This document shows positions 1 through 7,071 of a stretch of 9,130 nt of DNA, in pieces. The notes under the pieces were generated by a model. It was not told where the DNA came from and did not search any database. It saw only the letters and a list, made by a program, of their open reading frames with translations. This stretch comes from Natronohydrobacter sp. (GTDB taxonomy: Bacteria; Pseudomonadota; Alphaproteobacteria; Rhodobacterales; Rhodobacteraceae): NCBI GenBank assembly GCA_007117255.1, contig SKGU01000357.1:1-9130 (forward strand). Reading direction: 5' to 3'. A program made the position numbers and the translations under genes. Within the stretch, counting starts at the first letter, position 1; the number at the start of each line of letters is the position of its first letter.

Positions 1-668
1 ATTTCAACCCGGAAATCAACATCCGCGAAGTCACTGCCGAAGTGAAGCATTGGGAAAACGGCGGTTGGGTGACAAGCCCGGCCATGTCCACCAAGGTCGA
101 ATTCGACTTCGATCAGGTCGGCCCCAAGAACATGTATCTGATGTATCATGAAGAACTGGAGTCACTCGTCACCCATTTCCCCGAAATCGAACGCGCGCGA
201 TTCTGGATGACCTTTGGCGACGCCTATATCAATCATGTGACAGTGTTGCAGAACGTGGGCATGACCTCGATTGAACCGGTGGAGTACGAGGGCCATCACA
301 TCATTCCGCTGCAATTCCTGAAAGCCGTGCTGCCCAATCCCGGCGATCTGGGCGAACGCACCAAGGGCAAGACCAATATCGGTGACATCATCACCGGTCC
401 TGCCAAGGATGGGTCGGGCGAAAAGACGTTCTACATCAACAACATCTGCGACCATGAGGAATGCTACCGCGAAGTCGGCAGCCAAGCCGTCAGCTACACG
501 ACCGGCGTGCCTGCCTTCATCGGCGCGGCGCTGATGCTGAATGGCACATGGTCCGGCGCGGGCGTGTTCAACACCGAACAGCTTGACCCCGATCCGTTCA
601 TGGAGATGCTGAACCAGCACGGGTTGCCGTGGCAGATTACAGAACTCTCGGCCCCGGCTGATTTCTGA
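1..668 (+). CDS. Carboxynorspermidine/carboxyspermidine dehydrogenase, C-terminal part (5' end outside window)
   Basis: The reading frame is already open at base 3 and runs to TGA at 666-668, giving about 221 residues. The family is usually about 400 residues, so roughly the N-terminal half, with the Rossmann NAD(P)H-binding motif, lies upstream. An apparent GTG start at 42 is internal to the frame. The visible part resembles the C-terminal substrate domain of saccharopine-dehydrogenase-like proteins: segments such as FWMTFGDAYINHV, IGDIITGPAKDG, NICDHEECYREV and AVSYTTGVPA are typical of the carboxynorspermidine dehydrogenase branch rather than of fungal LYS1. The enzyme reductively condenses aspartate semialdehyde with a diamine (1,3-diaminopropane or putrescine; agmatine in one variant route) in the cytosol. 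Its stop codon shares one base with the start of the downstream decarboxylase (TGATG), which supports an operon and the functional call. Diamine specificity cannot be read from this fragment. Confidence 0.88.
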   Translation, partial: FNPEINIREVTAEVKHWENGGWVTSPAMSTKVEFDFDQVGPKNMYLMYHEELESLVTHFPEIERARFWMTFGDAYINHVTVLQNVGMTSIEPVEYEGHHIIPLQFLKAVLPNPGDLGERTKGKTNIGDIITGPAKDGSGEKTFYINNICDHEECYREVGSQAVSYTTGVPAFIGAALMLNGTWSGAGVFNTEQLDPDPFMEMLNQHGLPWQITELSAPADF

Positions 669-1834
669 TGGCGATGCAGACTTTCGCAGGCGATCCGGGC
701 GCATTTGCCCGGTTCGACTTGGGGCGCGTGCCTTCCCCTTGCTTCGTTGTCGACGAAGCGCGACTGGAGGCCAATTTGCGCGTTCTTGCCGATATTCAGA
801 CCCGCTCCGGCGCGACGGTTCTTTGCGCGCTGAAGGCCTTTTCGATGTGGGAGCTTGCGCCGCTGGTGTCGCGCTACCTGTCAGGCGTCTGCGCGTCGGG
901 GCTGTGGGAAGCGCGGCTGGGGCGTGAACATTACAGCGGCATCGTCGAGACCTATTCGGCAGGCTATAAAGCGGACGAGATGGGCGAGATTGTCGCGCTT
1001 TCAGACCATATCGTGTTCAACACGCCCGCCGCCAAAGACCGTTTCCTACCGGTGATCAAGGCATCTGGCCGCGACATTCATGTGGGCCTACGCTTCAATC
1101 CGGGCCTGCCTTTGGGCGAAGACGCCAAATATGACCCGGCCGCGCCCGGATCGCGCCTTGGCACCCCGCTGGAACGGATCGACGCCGCCGCGCTTGCGGG
1201 CGTGGACGGGCTGCATATGCACACGCTTTGCGAACAGGATCTGCAGCCGCTGCTTGCCATCTGGGAGCATATCGCGCCGCGCATTCGCGCGCTTGCCCCC
1301 CACTTGAAATGGATCAATTTCGGCGGCGGCCACCATATCACGCGCGCCGATTATGACCGCGAGGGGCTGATTGCCTTCCTGCAACGCGTGACCGCGGAAA
1401 CGGGGCTGCATTGCTATCTTGAGCCCGGCGAAGCTGTGGCCCTTGATGCGGGTATCCTTGTGGGCGAAGTGCTGGATGTGGTCGAAAATGACGGCCCGAA
1501 CGCGATCCTTGATATCTCGGCCACCTGCCACATGCCCGATGTGATCGAGGCCCCCTATCGCCCGGCATTGCTGGGTGAGGGCGGTGAAGCCCAGGTGCGC
1601 CTTGGTGGCCCAAGCTGCCTCGCAGGGGACGTGATCGGGCGCTATGCATTTGCACAGGTTCCAGACATTGGCGCGCGGGTCGCCTTTCTCGACCAAGCGC
1701 ATTACTCGATGGTCAAAACCACGACCTTCAACGGCGTGCGCCTGCCAGCGCTGGCTGTCTGGAACAGCGAGACAGACGCGCTGCGCGTGATCCGCCAATT
1801 CAACTATCAGGACTTCAAGGGACGTCTTTCGTGA
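668..1834 (+). CDS. nspC: Carboxynorspermidine/carboxyspermidine decarboxylase
   Basis: This is a 388-residue, full-length PLP-dependent decarboxylase of the alanine-racemase fold (fold III). The PLP lysine is K56 in CALKAFSMW. Further family marks are HMHTLCEQ (183-190), the glycine-rich phosphate-binding GGGHH (219-223), EPGEAV (252-257), CHMPD (287-291), GPSCLAGD (314-321, with the likely catalytic Cys317) and DQAHYSMVKTTTFNG near 342-355. It removes the carboxyl group from carboxynorspermidine or carboxyspermidine to give norspermidine or spermidine. The ATG at 668 overlaps the preceding stop by one base and has no clear Shine-Dalgarno, so translation is probably coupled to the upstream dehydrogenase. 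It overlaps the next gene by four bases (GTGA). Diaminopimelate decarboxylase is a more distant relative, but the residue pattern and the dehydrogenase partner favour NspC. Whether the product is spermidine or norspermidine is not decided by the sequence; spermidine is the usual product in this group. Confidence 0.93.
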   Translation: MAMQTFAGDPGAFARFDLGRVPSPCFVVDEARLEANLRVLADIQTRSGATVLCALKAFSMWELAPLVSRYLSGVCASGLWEARLGREHYSGIVETYSAGYKADEMGEIVALSDHIVFNTPAAKDRFLPVIKASGRDIHVGLRFNPGLPLGEDAKYDPAAPGSRLGTPLERIDAAALAGVDGLHMHTLCEQDLQPLLAIWEHIAPRIRALAPHLKWINFGGGHHITRADYDREGLIAFLQRVTAETGLHCYLEPGEAVALDAGILVGEVLDVVENDGPNAILDISATCHMPDVIEAPYRPALLGEGGEAQVRLGGPSCLAGDVIGRYAFAQVPDIGARVAFLDQAHYSMVKTTTFNGVRLPALAVWNSETDALRVIRQFNYQDFKGRLS

Positions 1835-2691
1835 TCTTTCTCAAATCAGAACTCAGCCTTGACGAGCGCAGCCATGACGCGCGGTTTCATGTCGTGCCGA
1901 TGCCACTGGAAAAAACAGTCTCATACGGATCGGGGACAGCTGACGGCCCCGCCGCACTGATCGAGGCGTCTGACCAGCTTGAGCGGCTCTGGCGCGGGTT
2001 CGAGCCTTGCGCGGCAGGCATTTTCACCACCCCAGCAATCGATTGCTCTGTGCCGCTAGAATATGCGCTGGATAGCCTTGCAGCCCGAACCGAAAGCATC
2101 GTCCGGGCAGGCAAGTTGCCGGTCACATTGGGCGGTGAACACAGCCTGTCATGGGCCGCAGTGCTGGGCGTCAAGCGCGCGCTAGACCGGCCTATCGGGA
2201 TAGTCCAGATCGACGCTCATGCTGATTTGCGCCACGCTTATCAGGATTTCCGCCATTCCCACGCGTCTGTCATGCAGCTTCTGGTCGAGGAAGAAGGCTG
2301 CCGTCTTGCGCAATATGGTGTGCGGGCGCTCTGTACTGAAGAAGCCGAATGCCGCGCCCGCAATGACGTGATCTTCATCGATGCCGAAGAGCTGGTCACG
2401 GGCAATATCCACGACATCACCCTGCCTGATGACTTCCCGGAAGATGTTTATGTCAGTTTCGACTTCGACGGGCTGGACGCCGCAATCATGCCCGCGACCG
2501 GCACGCCGGTTCCGGGGGGCTTGGGCTATTATCAGGCGCTCTCGCTGGTGCGATCAGGGCTGCGCGGTCGGCGCTGCGTGGGGCTGGATGTGGTAGAGCT
2601 TGCACCCATTGAGGGCTGGGATGTGTGGAACTTCACTGCCGCGCAGCTGACCTATGCGCTGATGGGGATCGTGCTGGAAAACGAGCGCTAA
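1831..2691 (+). CDS. speB: Agmatinase-family Mn ureohydrolase
   Basis: This 286-residue protein belongs to the arginase/agmatinase superfamily. The binuclear manganese ligands are all visible: H104 (GGEHS), D128, H130 and D132 (DAHAD), and D211 and D213 (SFDFDGLD). SYGSGTADGP at 31-40, SHASVM at 143-148 and TGTPVPGG at 223-230 are further family marks. The expected reaction is hydrolysis of a guanidino group to urea plus an amine: agmatine to putrescine, or aminopropylagmatine to spermidine. The start is GTG at 1831, overlapping the nspC stop, with AAGGGA at 1817-1822 as ribosome binding site. Its place as third gene of the polyamine operon argues for a polyamine role rather than arginase, guanidinobutyrase or formimidoglutamase activity. 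The SFDFDGLDAAIMPATGTP stretch departs a little from the common SIDIDGLDP form, so the exact substrate is open. The gene symbol is given for the family; the substrate is unproven. Confidence 0.85.
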   Translation: MIFLKSELSLDERSHDARFHVVPMPLEKTVSYGSGTADGPAALIEASDQLERLWRGFEPCAAGIFTTPAIDCSVPLEYALDSLAARTESIVRAGKLPVTLGGEHSLSWAAVLGVKRALDRPIGIVQIDAHADLRHAYQDFRHSHASVMQLLVEEEGCRLAQYGVRALCTEEAECRARNDVIFIDAEELVTGNIHDITLPDDFPEDVYVSFDFDGLDAAIMPATGTPVPGGLGYYQALSLVRSGLRGRRCVGLDVVELAPIEGWDVWNFTAAQLTYALMGIVLENER

Positions 2692-2832
2692 GGGCGGGCT
2701 GCGCGCTTGGCAAGTCGGGGCTGACGGCACGCGCTTGCGACGAGCCGCCGGTTCGCGCCAGTTGTTTACAGACAAATATGAAAGCAGGTATCCTGGTACG
2801 CGGGGAAAACCGCTAAATATTGTGTCTGATGC
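2692..2832. other. Non-coding spacer between speB and the gyrB promoter
   Basis: No convincing gene or strong intrinsic terminator is seen here. The first part is GC-rich; from about 2760 it becomes AT-richer towards the gyrB promoter. A small GCGG/CCGC hairpin is possible around 2800-2814 but is too weak to call. If the polyamine operon ends here it may use a factor-dependent terminator, or read through into gyrB. Confidence 0.4.
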
Positions 2833-2861
2833 GTGACAACGCCGCGATAACTGCCTATAAG
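2833..2861 (+). promoter_or_regulatory. Putative sigma-70-type gyrB promoter
   Basis: GTGACA at 2833-2838 (5 of 6 match to TTGACA), then a 17-base spacer, then TATAAG at 2856-2861 (5 of 6 match to TATAAT). This predicts a transcript start near 2868 and a leader of about 22 bases, which still contains the AAGGA ribosome binding site. Spacing and position fit a housekeeping promoter for gyrB; no start-site data support it. Confidence 0.6.
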
Positions 2862-2889
2862 AGCGGCAGTCTAACAAGGATGAGCTTGC

Positions 2890-5307
2890 ATGTCTGCTGA
2901 AGCCGCAAAGATCGACGAATACGGCGCCGATTCCATCAAGGTTCTCAAGGGGTTGGATGCAGTCCGCAAGCGCCCTGGCATGTATATCGGCGACACCGAT
3001 GACGGATCCGGCCTGCATCATATGGTCTATGAGGTGGTCGATAACGGCATTGACGAAGCCCTTGCAGGCCACGCAGATTTTGTCAGCGTCATCATTCATG
3101 CTGACAGTTCGGTGTCTGTCATGGATAACGGGCGCGGCATTCCGACGGATATTCACACGGAAGAGGGCGTCTCGGCAGCAGAAGTCATCATGACCCAGCT
3201 GCATGCAGGTGGCAAGTTCGACCAGAACAGCTACAAGGTTTCCGGGGGCCTGCACGGGGTTGGTGTCTCCGTGGTCAATGCCCTGTCGGACTGGCTGGAG
3301 TTGCGCATCTGGCGCGCGGGCAAGGAACATGTCGCGCGATTTGAACGCGGCGACACTGTCAAGCATCTCGAAGTGGTGGGCGATGCTGGCGACAAGACCG
3401 GCACAGAAGTGCGCTTTCTGGCCTCGACGACGACATTTTCCAATCTTGAATACAGCTTCAAGACGCTGGAAAATCGTTTGCGCGAACTGGCCTTCCTGAA
3501 TTCTGGCGTGCGGATCATTCTAGAAGACCACCGCCCTGCGGAAATGCTGCGCTCAGAGCTGTTCTACGAAGGCGGTGTGCGGGAGTTCGTGCGCCATCTC
3601 GACAGGTCCAAATCGCCGGTCATGCCAGAGCCAATCTATATCAATGGCGAGCGTGACGGCATCGGTGTCGAGGTCGCGATGTGGTGGAATGACAGCTATC
3701 ATGAAACTGTCCTGCCCTTCACCAACAACATCCCCCAGCGCGATGGCGGCACGCATATGGCGGGCTTCCGCGGTGCACTGACGCGCACGATCAACGCCTA
3801 TGCCCAATCGAGCGGGATCGCCAAGAAGGAAAAGGTTAACTTCACAGGCGACGACGCGCGCGAAGGGTTGACCTGCGTGCTGTCGGTGAAAGTGCCCGAC
3901 CCGAAATTCTCCAGCCAGACCAAAGACAAGCTGGTATCGTCGGAAGTGCGCCCAGCGGTGGAAAGCCTCGTCAATGAGAAACTGGCCGAGTGGTTCGAGG
4001 AAAACCCTCAACTTGCCAAGGGGATCGTCGGCAAGATCATCGAGGCCGCCCTTGCACGCGAAGCGGCCCGCAAGGCGCGCGAACTGACACGGCGCAAAAC
4101 GGCGCTGGATGTGGCCTCGCTGCCCGGCAAGCTGGCCGATTGTCAGGAACGTGACCCGGCGAAATCCGAACTTTTTCTGGTGGAGGGCGACTCTGCAGGT
4201 GGCTCTGCCAAGCAGGGCCGCTCACGCCAAAATCAGGCCGTGCTGCCCCTGCGAGGCAAGATCCTGAACGTAGAGCGCGCGCGGTTTGACCGGATGCTTG
4301 GATCGCAGGAGATCGGAACGCTGATCACAGCGCTGGGCACAGGGATTGGGCGTGATGAGTTCGATCTGTCAAAACTGCGCTACCACAAGATCGTCATCAT
4401 GACCGATGCTGATGTGGATGGCGCGCATATCCGGACGCTGCTGCTGACCTTCTTCTTCCGGCAAATGCCCGAACTGATCGAGGCGGGACATCTCTACATT
4501 GCCGAGCCGCCGCTCTACAAGGTCGCGCGCGGCAAGTCTGAAGTTTACCTGAAGGACAAGCCCTCTCTGGAAAACTACCTGATCGATATGGGGGTTGAAG
4601 GCGCAGTCTTGCGGCTGGCGTCAGGCGAAGAAATCGTGGGGCAGGATCTGGCTCGGATTGTAACCGAGGCACGGGCCGTGCGCCGCTCGCTGGAAGCGTT
4701 TCCCACCCATTACCCACAGCATATTCTGGAACAGGCGACGATTGCAGGCGCATTGATGACAGAGGCGCTGGCAGCGCATCCGCAAGCACTGGCAGATAGT
4801 GTTGCTGCGCGGCTCGACCTGATTGCGGCCGAATATGAACGCGGCTGGGAAGGTCGCCCCACGCAGGACGGGGGCTTGCGGCTAAGTCGCGTGCTGCGCG
4901 GCGTCGAAGAAGTGCGCCGGCTGGACGGTGGCGTCTTGCGCTCTGGCGAAGCGCGGCGTCTGGCTTCGCATACCCAAAGCCTGCAAGATGTATACAGCCA
5001 GCCTGCCGAATTGGTACGCCGGGACCGCAAGCAAAAGATTTACGGACCGGTCGATTTGCTGGACGCGATCCTTGCCGAGGGCGAGAAGGGTCTTTCGCTG
5101 CAACGCTACAAGGGTCTGGGCGAGATGAACCCAGACCAGTTGTGGGAAACCACACTGGACCCGGAAGCCCGGACACTGTTGCAGGTCAAGATCGACGATC
5201 TGGCCGAAGCGGATGATATCTTTACCAAGCTGATGGGTGATGTGGTCGAGCCGCGCCGCGACTTCATCCAGCGTAATGCGCTGAGTGTGGAAAATCTCGA
5301 CGCCTGA
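2890..5307 (+). CDS. gyrB: DNA gyrase subunit B
   Basis: This is an 805-residue type IIA topoisomerase B subunit, the ATPase half of DNA gyrase (A2B2), which introduces negative supercoils. GHKL ATPase domain: E48, N52 (EVVDNGIDEA), D79 (DNGRGIP) and the glycine-rich lid GGLHGVGVSVVNALS (119-133). Transducer domain: the QTKDKL lysine K345. TOPRIM domain: EGDSAGGSAKQGRSR (432-446), PLRGKILNVE, and the metal-binding DADVD (506-510). A roughly 170-residue insert typical of Gram-negative GyrB separates this from the tail motif RYKGLGEMN (739-747). EGDSAGGSAKQGR and the long insert favour GyrB over ParE. The ATG at 2890 has AAGGA at 2876-2880 with a nine-base gap. Novobiocin-class drugs target this ATPase site; the arginine in the WRAG segment (142) probably matches E. 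coli Arg136. It is not obviously part of either neighbouring pathway. Confidence 0.98.
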   Translation: MSAEAAKIDEYGADSIKVLKGLDAVRKRPGMYIGDTDDGSGLHHMVYEVVDNGIDEALAGHADFVSVIIHADSSVSVMDNGRGIPTDIHTEEGVSAAEVIMTQLHAGGKFDQNSYKVSGGLHGVGVSVVNALSDWLELRIWRAGKEHVARFERGDTVKHLEVVGDAGDKTGTEVRFLASTTTFSNLEYSFKTLENRLRELAFLNSGVRIILEDHRPAEMLRSELFYEGGVREFVRHLDRSKSPVMPEPIYINGERDGIGVEVAMWWNDSYHETVLPFTNNIPQRDGGTHMAGFRGALTRTINAYAQSSGIAKKEKVNFTGDDAREGLTCVLSVKVPDPKFSSQTKDKLVSSEVRPAVESLVNEKLAEWFEENPQLAKGIVGKIIEAALAREAARKARELTRRKTALDVASLPGKLADCQERDPAKSELFLVEGDSAGGSAKQGRSRQNQAVLPLRGKILNVERARFDRMLGSQEIGTLITALGTGIGRDEFDLSKLRYHKIVIMTDADVDGAHIRTLLLTFFFRQMPELIEAGHLYIAEPPLYKVARGKSEVYLKDKPSLENYLIDMGVEGAVLRLASGEEIVGQDLARIVTEARAVRRSLEAFPTHYPQHILEQATIAGALMTEALAAHPQALADSVAARLDLIAAEYERGWEGRPTQDGGLRLSRVLRGVEEVRRLDGGVLRSGEARRLASHTQSLQDVYSQPAELVRRDRKQKIYGPVDLLDAILAEGEKGLSLQRYKGLGEMNPDQLWETTLDPEARTLLQVKIDDLAEADDIFTKLMGDVVEPRRDFIQRNALSVENLDA

Positions 5308-5327
5308 TGACAGGTACGCCACCTGAG

Positions 5328-5356
5328 GTAGGGTGCGTGCTGAGCACGCACCCTAC
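5328..5356. repeat. Perfect 14+14 bp palindrome between convergent genes; possible bidirectional terminator or dispersed repeat
   Basis: The arms GTAGGGTGCGTGCT (5328-5341) and AGCACGCACCCTAC (5343-5356) are exact reverse complements with a single G between them. A looser outer pair, CCTGAGG (5322-5328) and CCTCAGG (5366-5372), flanks them. It lies 21 bases past the gyrB stop and 12 bases past the stop of the opposing soxT-like gene, so it could end both transcripts. Only TTT follows on the + side and there is no T-tract on the - side, so it is not a textbook intrinsic terminator. A REP-like dispersed palindrome is an alternative. Confidence 0.75.
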
Positions 5357-5367
5357 TTTCCCCACCC

Positions 5368-6432
5368 TCAGGCCGTGAGCAGCGCCCCTCTGCGCTGATC
5401 CAGCAAAACATCGGTCAACACTGCACCGATCCACATACAGGTCAGTGCCAGCAGTGCTGTTGCGGCAAATATCGAGCCGCCAGTGACGCCTGCCCCTATG
5501 GCGCAACCGCCTGCCAGCATGCCACCAAATCCCATCATTGCGGCTCCGATCAGAGAGCGCCGCATCGCGTCGGCCCCGTCATAGCCCTGCCATTTCAGAT
5601 CACGCCCGATCAGCGCTGCCAGAAACGCCCCCAGCACCACACCCGGCACCAGCCCGACATCGAAGCGCAGCGCAGGGTTTGGGTTCAGGAAAAACATAAG
5701 TGTATTGGCCGATGGCCCGGTAAAGGTGGCCGAGGTCACATTGACCGGATCAAAACTGACCTGCGCCAGCGTCCATGTCATCATCCAGCCAAGTGCAACA
5801 GCAAATCCCACGCCAGATGCAAAGACCAATGGGCGCAACCCAAGCTGGTTACGCAGCGCCAGCCCAATCGCCAGAACTGCCAGCGCAAGCCCGATCCACA
5901 GCGCCCATGCTTGCGGCAAGCCAATCATCTCCAGCAGGTTCAGATTGCGCCCGTCGGGCGTGATCCAGAGCGCGGCCAGCCAGTTGCGCAAGGGTGCGAG
6001 CCAGCCATAAAGGCTCATCTGCGCGAAAATCGCAAAGACCATCCCAGCGATGACTGACCGCAGATTGCCCGTTGCCGCCAGCACCAGCAATCGGCCTGAA
6101 CATCCGCGCGCCAGCACCATGCCAGCCCCGAACATCAGCCCACCAATAATTGCGCCCGACCATGATCCCGGCACAGCCATCATGCGCGCATCACTGACCC
6201 GGAACAGCCCAAGATACTGCGCGCCCTGCACCCAGACCACTGCGGTTGAGAAGGTCAGAAGCCAGATCGCCAGACGCGGCCCCATCTGGCCACGCGCGAA
6301 TTCCACCGTTGCGGCCCGCAAGCAAAAGGACGAACGCTGCGCCGCAATGCCAAAGATCAGGCCCACCAGAAGGCCCATGATCGCTTCGACATTGCCTTCG
6401 CCGAGACGGTCTGTCAGCTCAAAGAGATCCAT
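5368..6432 (-). CDS. soxT: YeeE/YedE-family sulfur-compound transporter (SoxT-like)
   Basis: This 354-residue, strongly hydrophobic protein has about nine or ten membrane segments and belongs to the YeeE/YedE (DUF395/TsuA) family of inner-membrane permeases for thiosulfate and related sulfur compounds. The conserved cysteine motifs of the family are present: C37 in SSFCLRA, C111 in ARGCSGR and C310 in AGGCAIGAG; in characterised thiosulfate transporters such cysteines line the pore and relay the substrate. A further cysteine is C332. The ATG at 6432 has a strong GAGGAG ribosome binding site (bases 6441-6446) eight bases upstream, partly overlapped by the 10-bp palindrome GAGCGCGCTC (6434-6443). 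It lies 121 bases downstream of soxR in the same direction; some alphaproteobacterial sox clusters carry such a gene as soxT. The likely role is uptake of thiosulfate or a sulfane-sulfur signal that SoxR senses; substrate and direction are inferred. Confidence 0.83.
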   Translation of the reverse strand: MDLFELTDRLGEGNVEAIMGLLVGLIFGIAAQRSSFCLRAATVEFARGQMGPRLAIWLLTFSTAVVWVQGAQYLGLFRVSDARMMAVPGSWSGAIIGGLMFGAGMVLARGCSGRLLVLAATGNLRSVIAGMVFAIFAQMSLYGWLAPLRNWLAALWITPDGRNLNLLEMIGLPQAWALWIGLALAVLAIGLALRNQLGLRPLVFASGVGFAVALGWMMTWTLAQVSFDPVNVTSATFTGPSANTLMFFLNPNPALRFDVGLVPGVVLGAFLAALIGRDLKWQGYDGADAMRRSLIGAAMMGFGGMLAGGCAIGAGVTGGSIFAATALLALTCMWIGAVLTDVLLDQRRGALLTA

Positions 6433-6524
6433 TGAGCGCGCTCCTCTCTCGCTTGCCCTGTCACATGGGCATGCCAGAGCGGCACGACGCCTGCCTTGAT
6501 CTGGATCAGTCGGTCAGCTCAGGT

Positions 6525-6559
6525 CAGCTCAGCTCAGCTCAGCTCAGCTCAGCTCAGCT
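6525..6559. repeat. Pentanucleotide tandem repeat (CAGCT)7 overlapping the soxR stop codon
   Basis: Seven perfect CAGCT units run from 6525 to 6559. Just before and overlapping them, the 10-mer GGTCAGCTCA occurs twice in tandem (6512-6521, 6522-6531), apparently a degenerate or ancestral form. On the - strand the first unit supplies the last codon and stop of soxR (AGC TGA), so copy-number change would not alter SoxR but would change the soxR-soxT spacing. Because AGCT is self-complementary, the transcript can also fold on itself. Confidence 0.95.
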
Positions 6560-6949
6560 TACCGGAGGCGCGCGGAACATCTTTTGCAACAGGCAAACCG
6601 CTTCGCGCACCCGTTCATCGGCCAGCGAATAGAAAATCTGATTACCTTCGCGCCGGGTTGTCACCAGCTTCTCGTGGCGCAGTCGCGCAAGTTGCTGACT
6701 GACCGCCGCCTGGCGTGACATGATCAACCGCTCCAGTTCCGTGACGGAATGGTCGCGCTCACACAGGTAATAGAGCATGAGCAACCGCCCTTCATGCCCC
6801 ATTGCTTTCAGAAACTCTGACGCGTCGCGCGCTTCAGACTGCAATGCTTCCAGTGGTACATCCAGTGTGGACGGCAATTCGCTATGCATAAGGCCGCCCG
6901 TCGCCTCACCGACAGGTCGGTCCTTCTCGCGATTTTGTCCATCCGGCAT
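6554..6949 (-). CDS. soxR: ArsR-type transcriptional repressor of the sox genes
   Basis: From ATG at 6947-6949 this is 131 residues: a winged-helix repressor of the ArsR family, in the SoxR/SqrR/BigR sulfur-sensing branch. The HTH core reads HSVTELERLIMSRQAAVSQQ, then LARLRHEKLV and the wing TTRREGNQIFYSLAD. In Paracoccus the orthologue represses sox genes until thiosulfate is available; in this branch sulfane sulfur links a cysteine pair. Here the usual positions hold Tyr60 (LMLYYL in place of LILCxL) and Arg126 (KMFR in place of xxFC), while cysteines occur at 63 and 119. Start choice: a GTG at 7009 (151 residues) has no ribosome binding site; ATG 6949 has a weak GGGAAG upstream; an ATG at 6889 (111 residues) gives a length close to the minimal family domain and cannot be excluded. 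It lies between soxS and soxT, all on the - strand. The sox role rests on the neighbours. Confidence 0.87.
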   Translation of the reverse strand: MPDGQNREKDRPVGEATGGLMHSELPSTLDVPLEALQSEARDASEFLKAMGHEGRLLMLYYLCERDHSVTELERLIMSRQAAVSQQLARLRHEKLVTTRREGNQIFYSLADERVREAVCLLQKMFRAPPVS

Positions 6950-7071
6950 GAGTGAACTTCCCGTCACGCATGGCTTTTCATACGTCGACCGCCCCTGATA
7001 AGGCCTCACGATAGCACATCAAAGCTCTGAAAGACAGCGCTCTGCATCAGTTCTCAGATGCGCTGTTGCGC

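Noticed and set aside
1088..1798. Long - strand open frame opposite nspC (236 residues)
   Set aside because: It is fully covered by a gene with intact catalytic motifs, and its translation has no recognisable domain.
2778..2816. Possible 12-codon leader peptide before gyrB
   Set aside because: It has no Shine-Dalgarno, lies upstream of the likely gyrB promoter, and its composition does not suggest attenuation.
2880..2900. Six-codon open frame starting at ATG 2880 and overlapping the gyrB start
   Set aside because: Its ATG begins on the last base of the AAGGA ribosome binding site, so a ribosome could not use it; it looks fortuitous.
2554..3366. - strand open frame across the speB-gyrB gap (270 residues)
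   Set aside because: It spans the 3' end of speB, the gyrB promoter and the GyrB ATPase domain, with no motif or ribosome binding support.
4397..5176. Long open frame on the - strand within gyrB (259 residues)
   Set aside because: It lies wholly inside gyrB, has low-complexity Arg/Pro/Ala-rich composition typical of antisense frames in GC-rich DNA, and shows no family motif.
6525..6559. CRISPR-like array
   Set aside because: The units are 5 bases long with no spacers; it is a simple tandem repeat.
7044..7061. GCATC/GATGC hairpin between soxS and soxR
   Set aside because: The stem is only five base pairs with an eight-base loop and no T-run, too weak to call a terminator.
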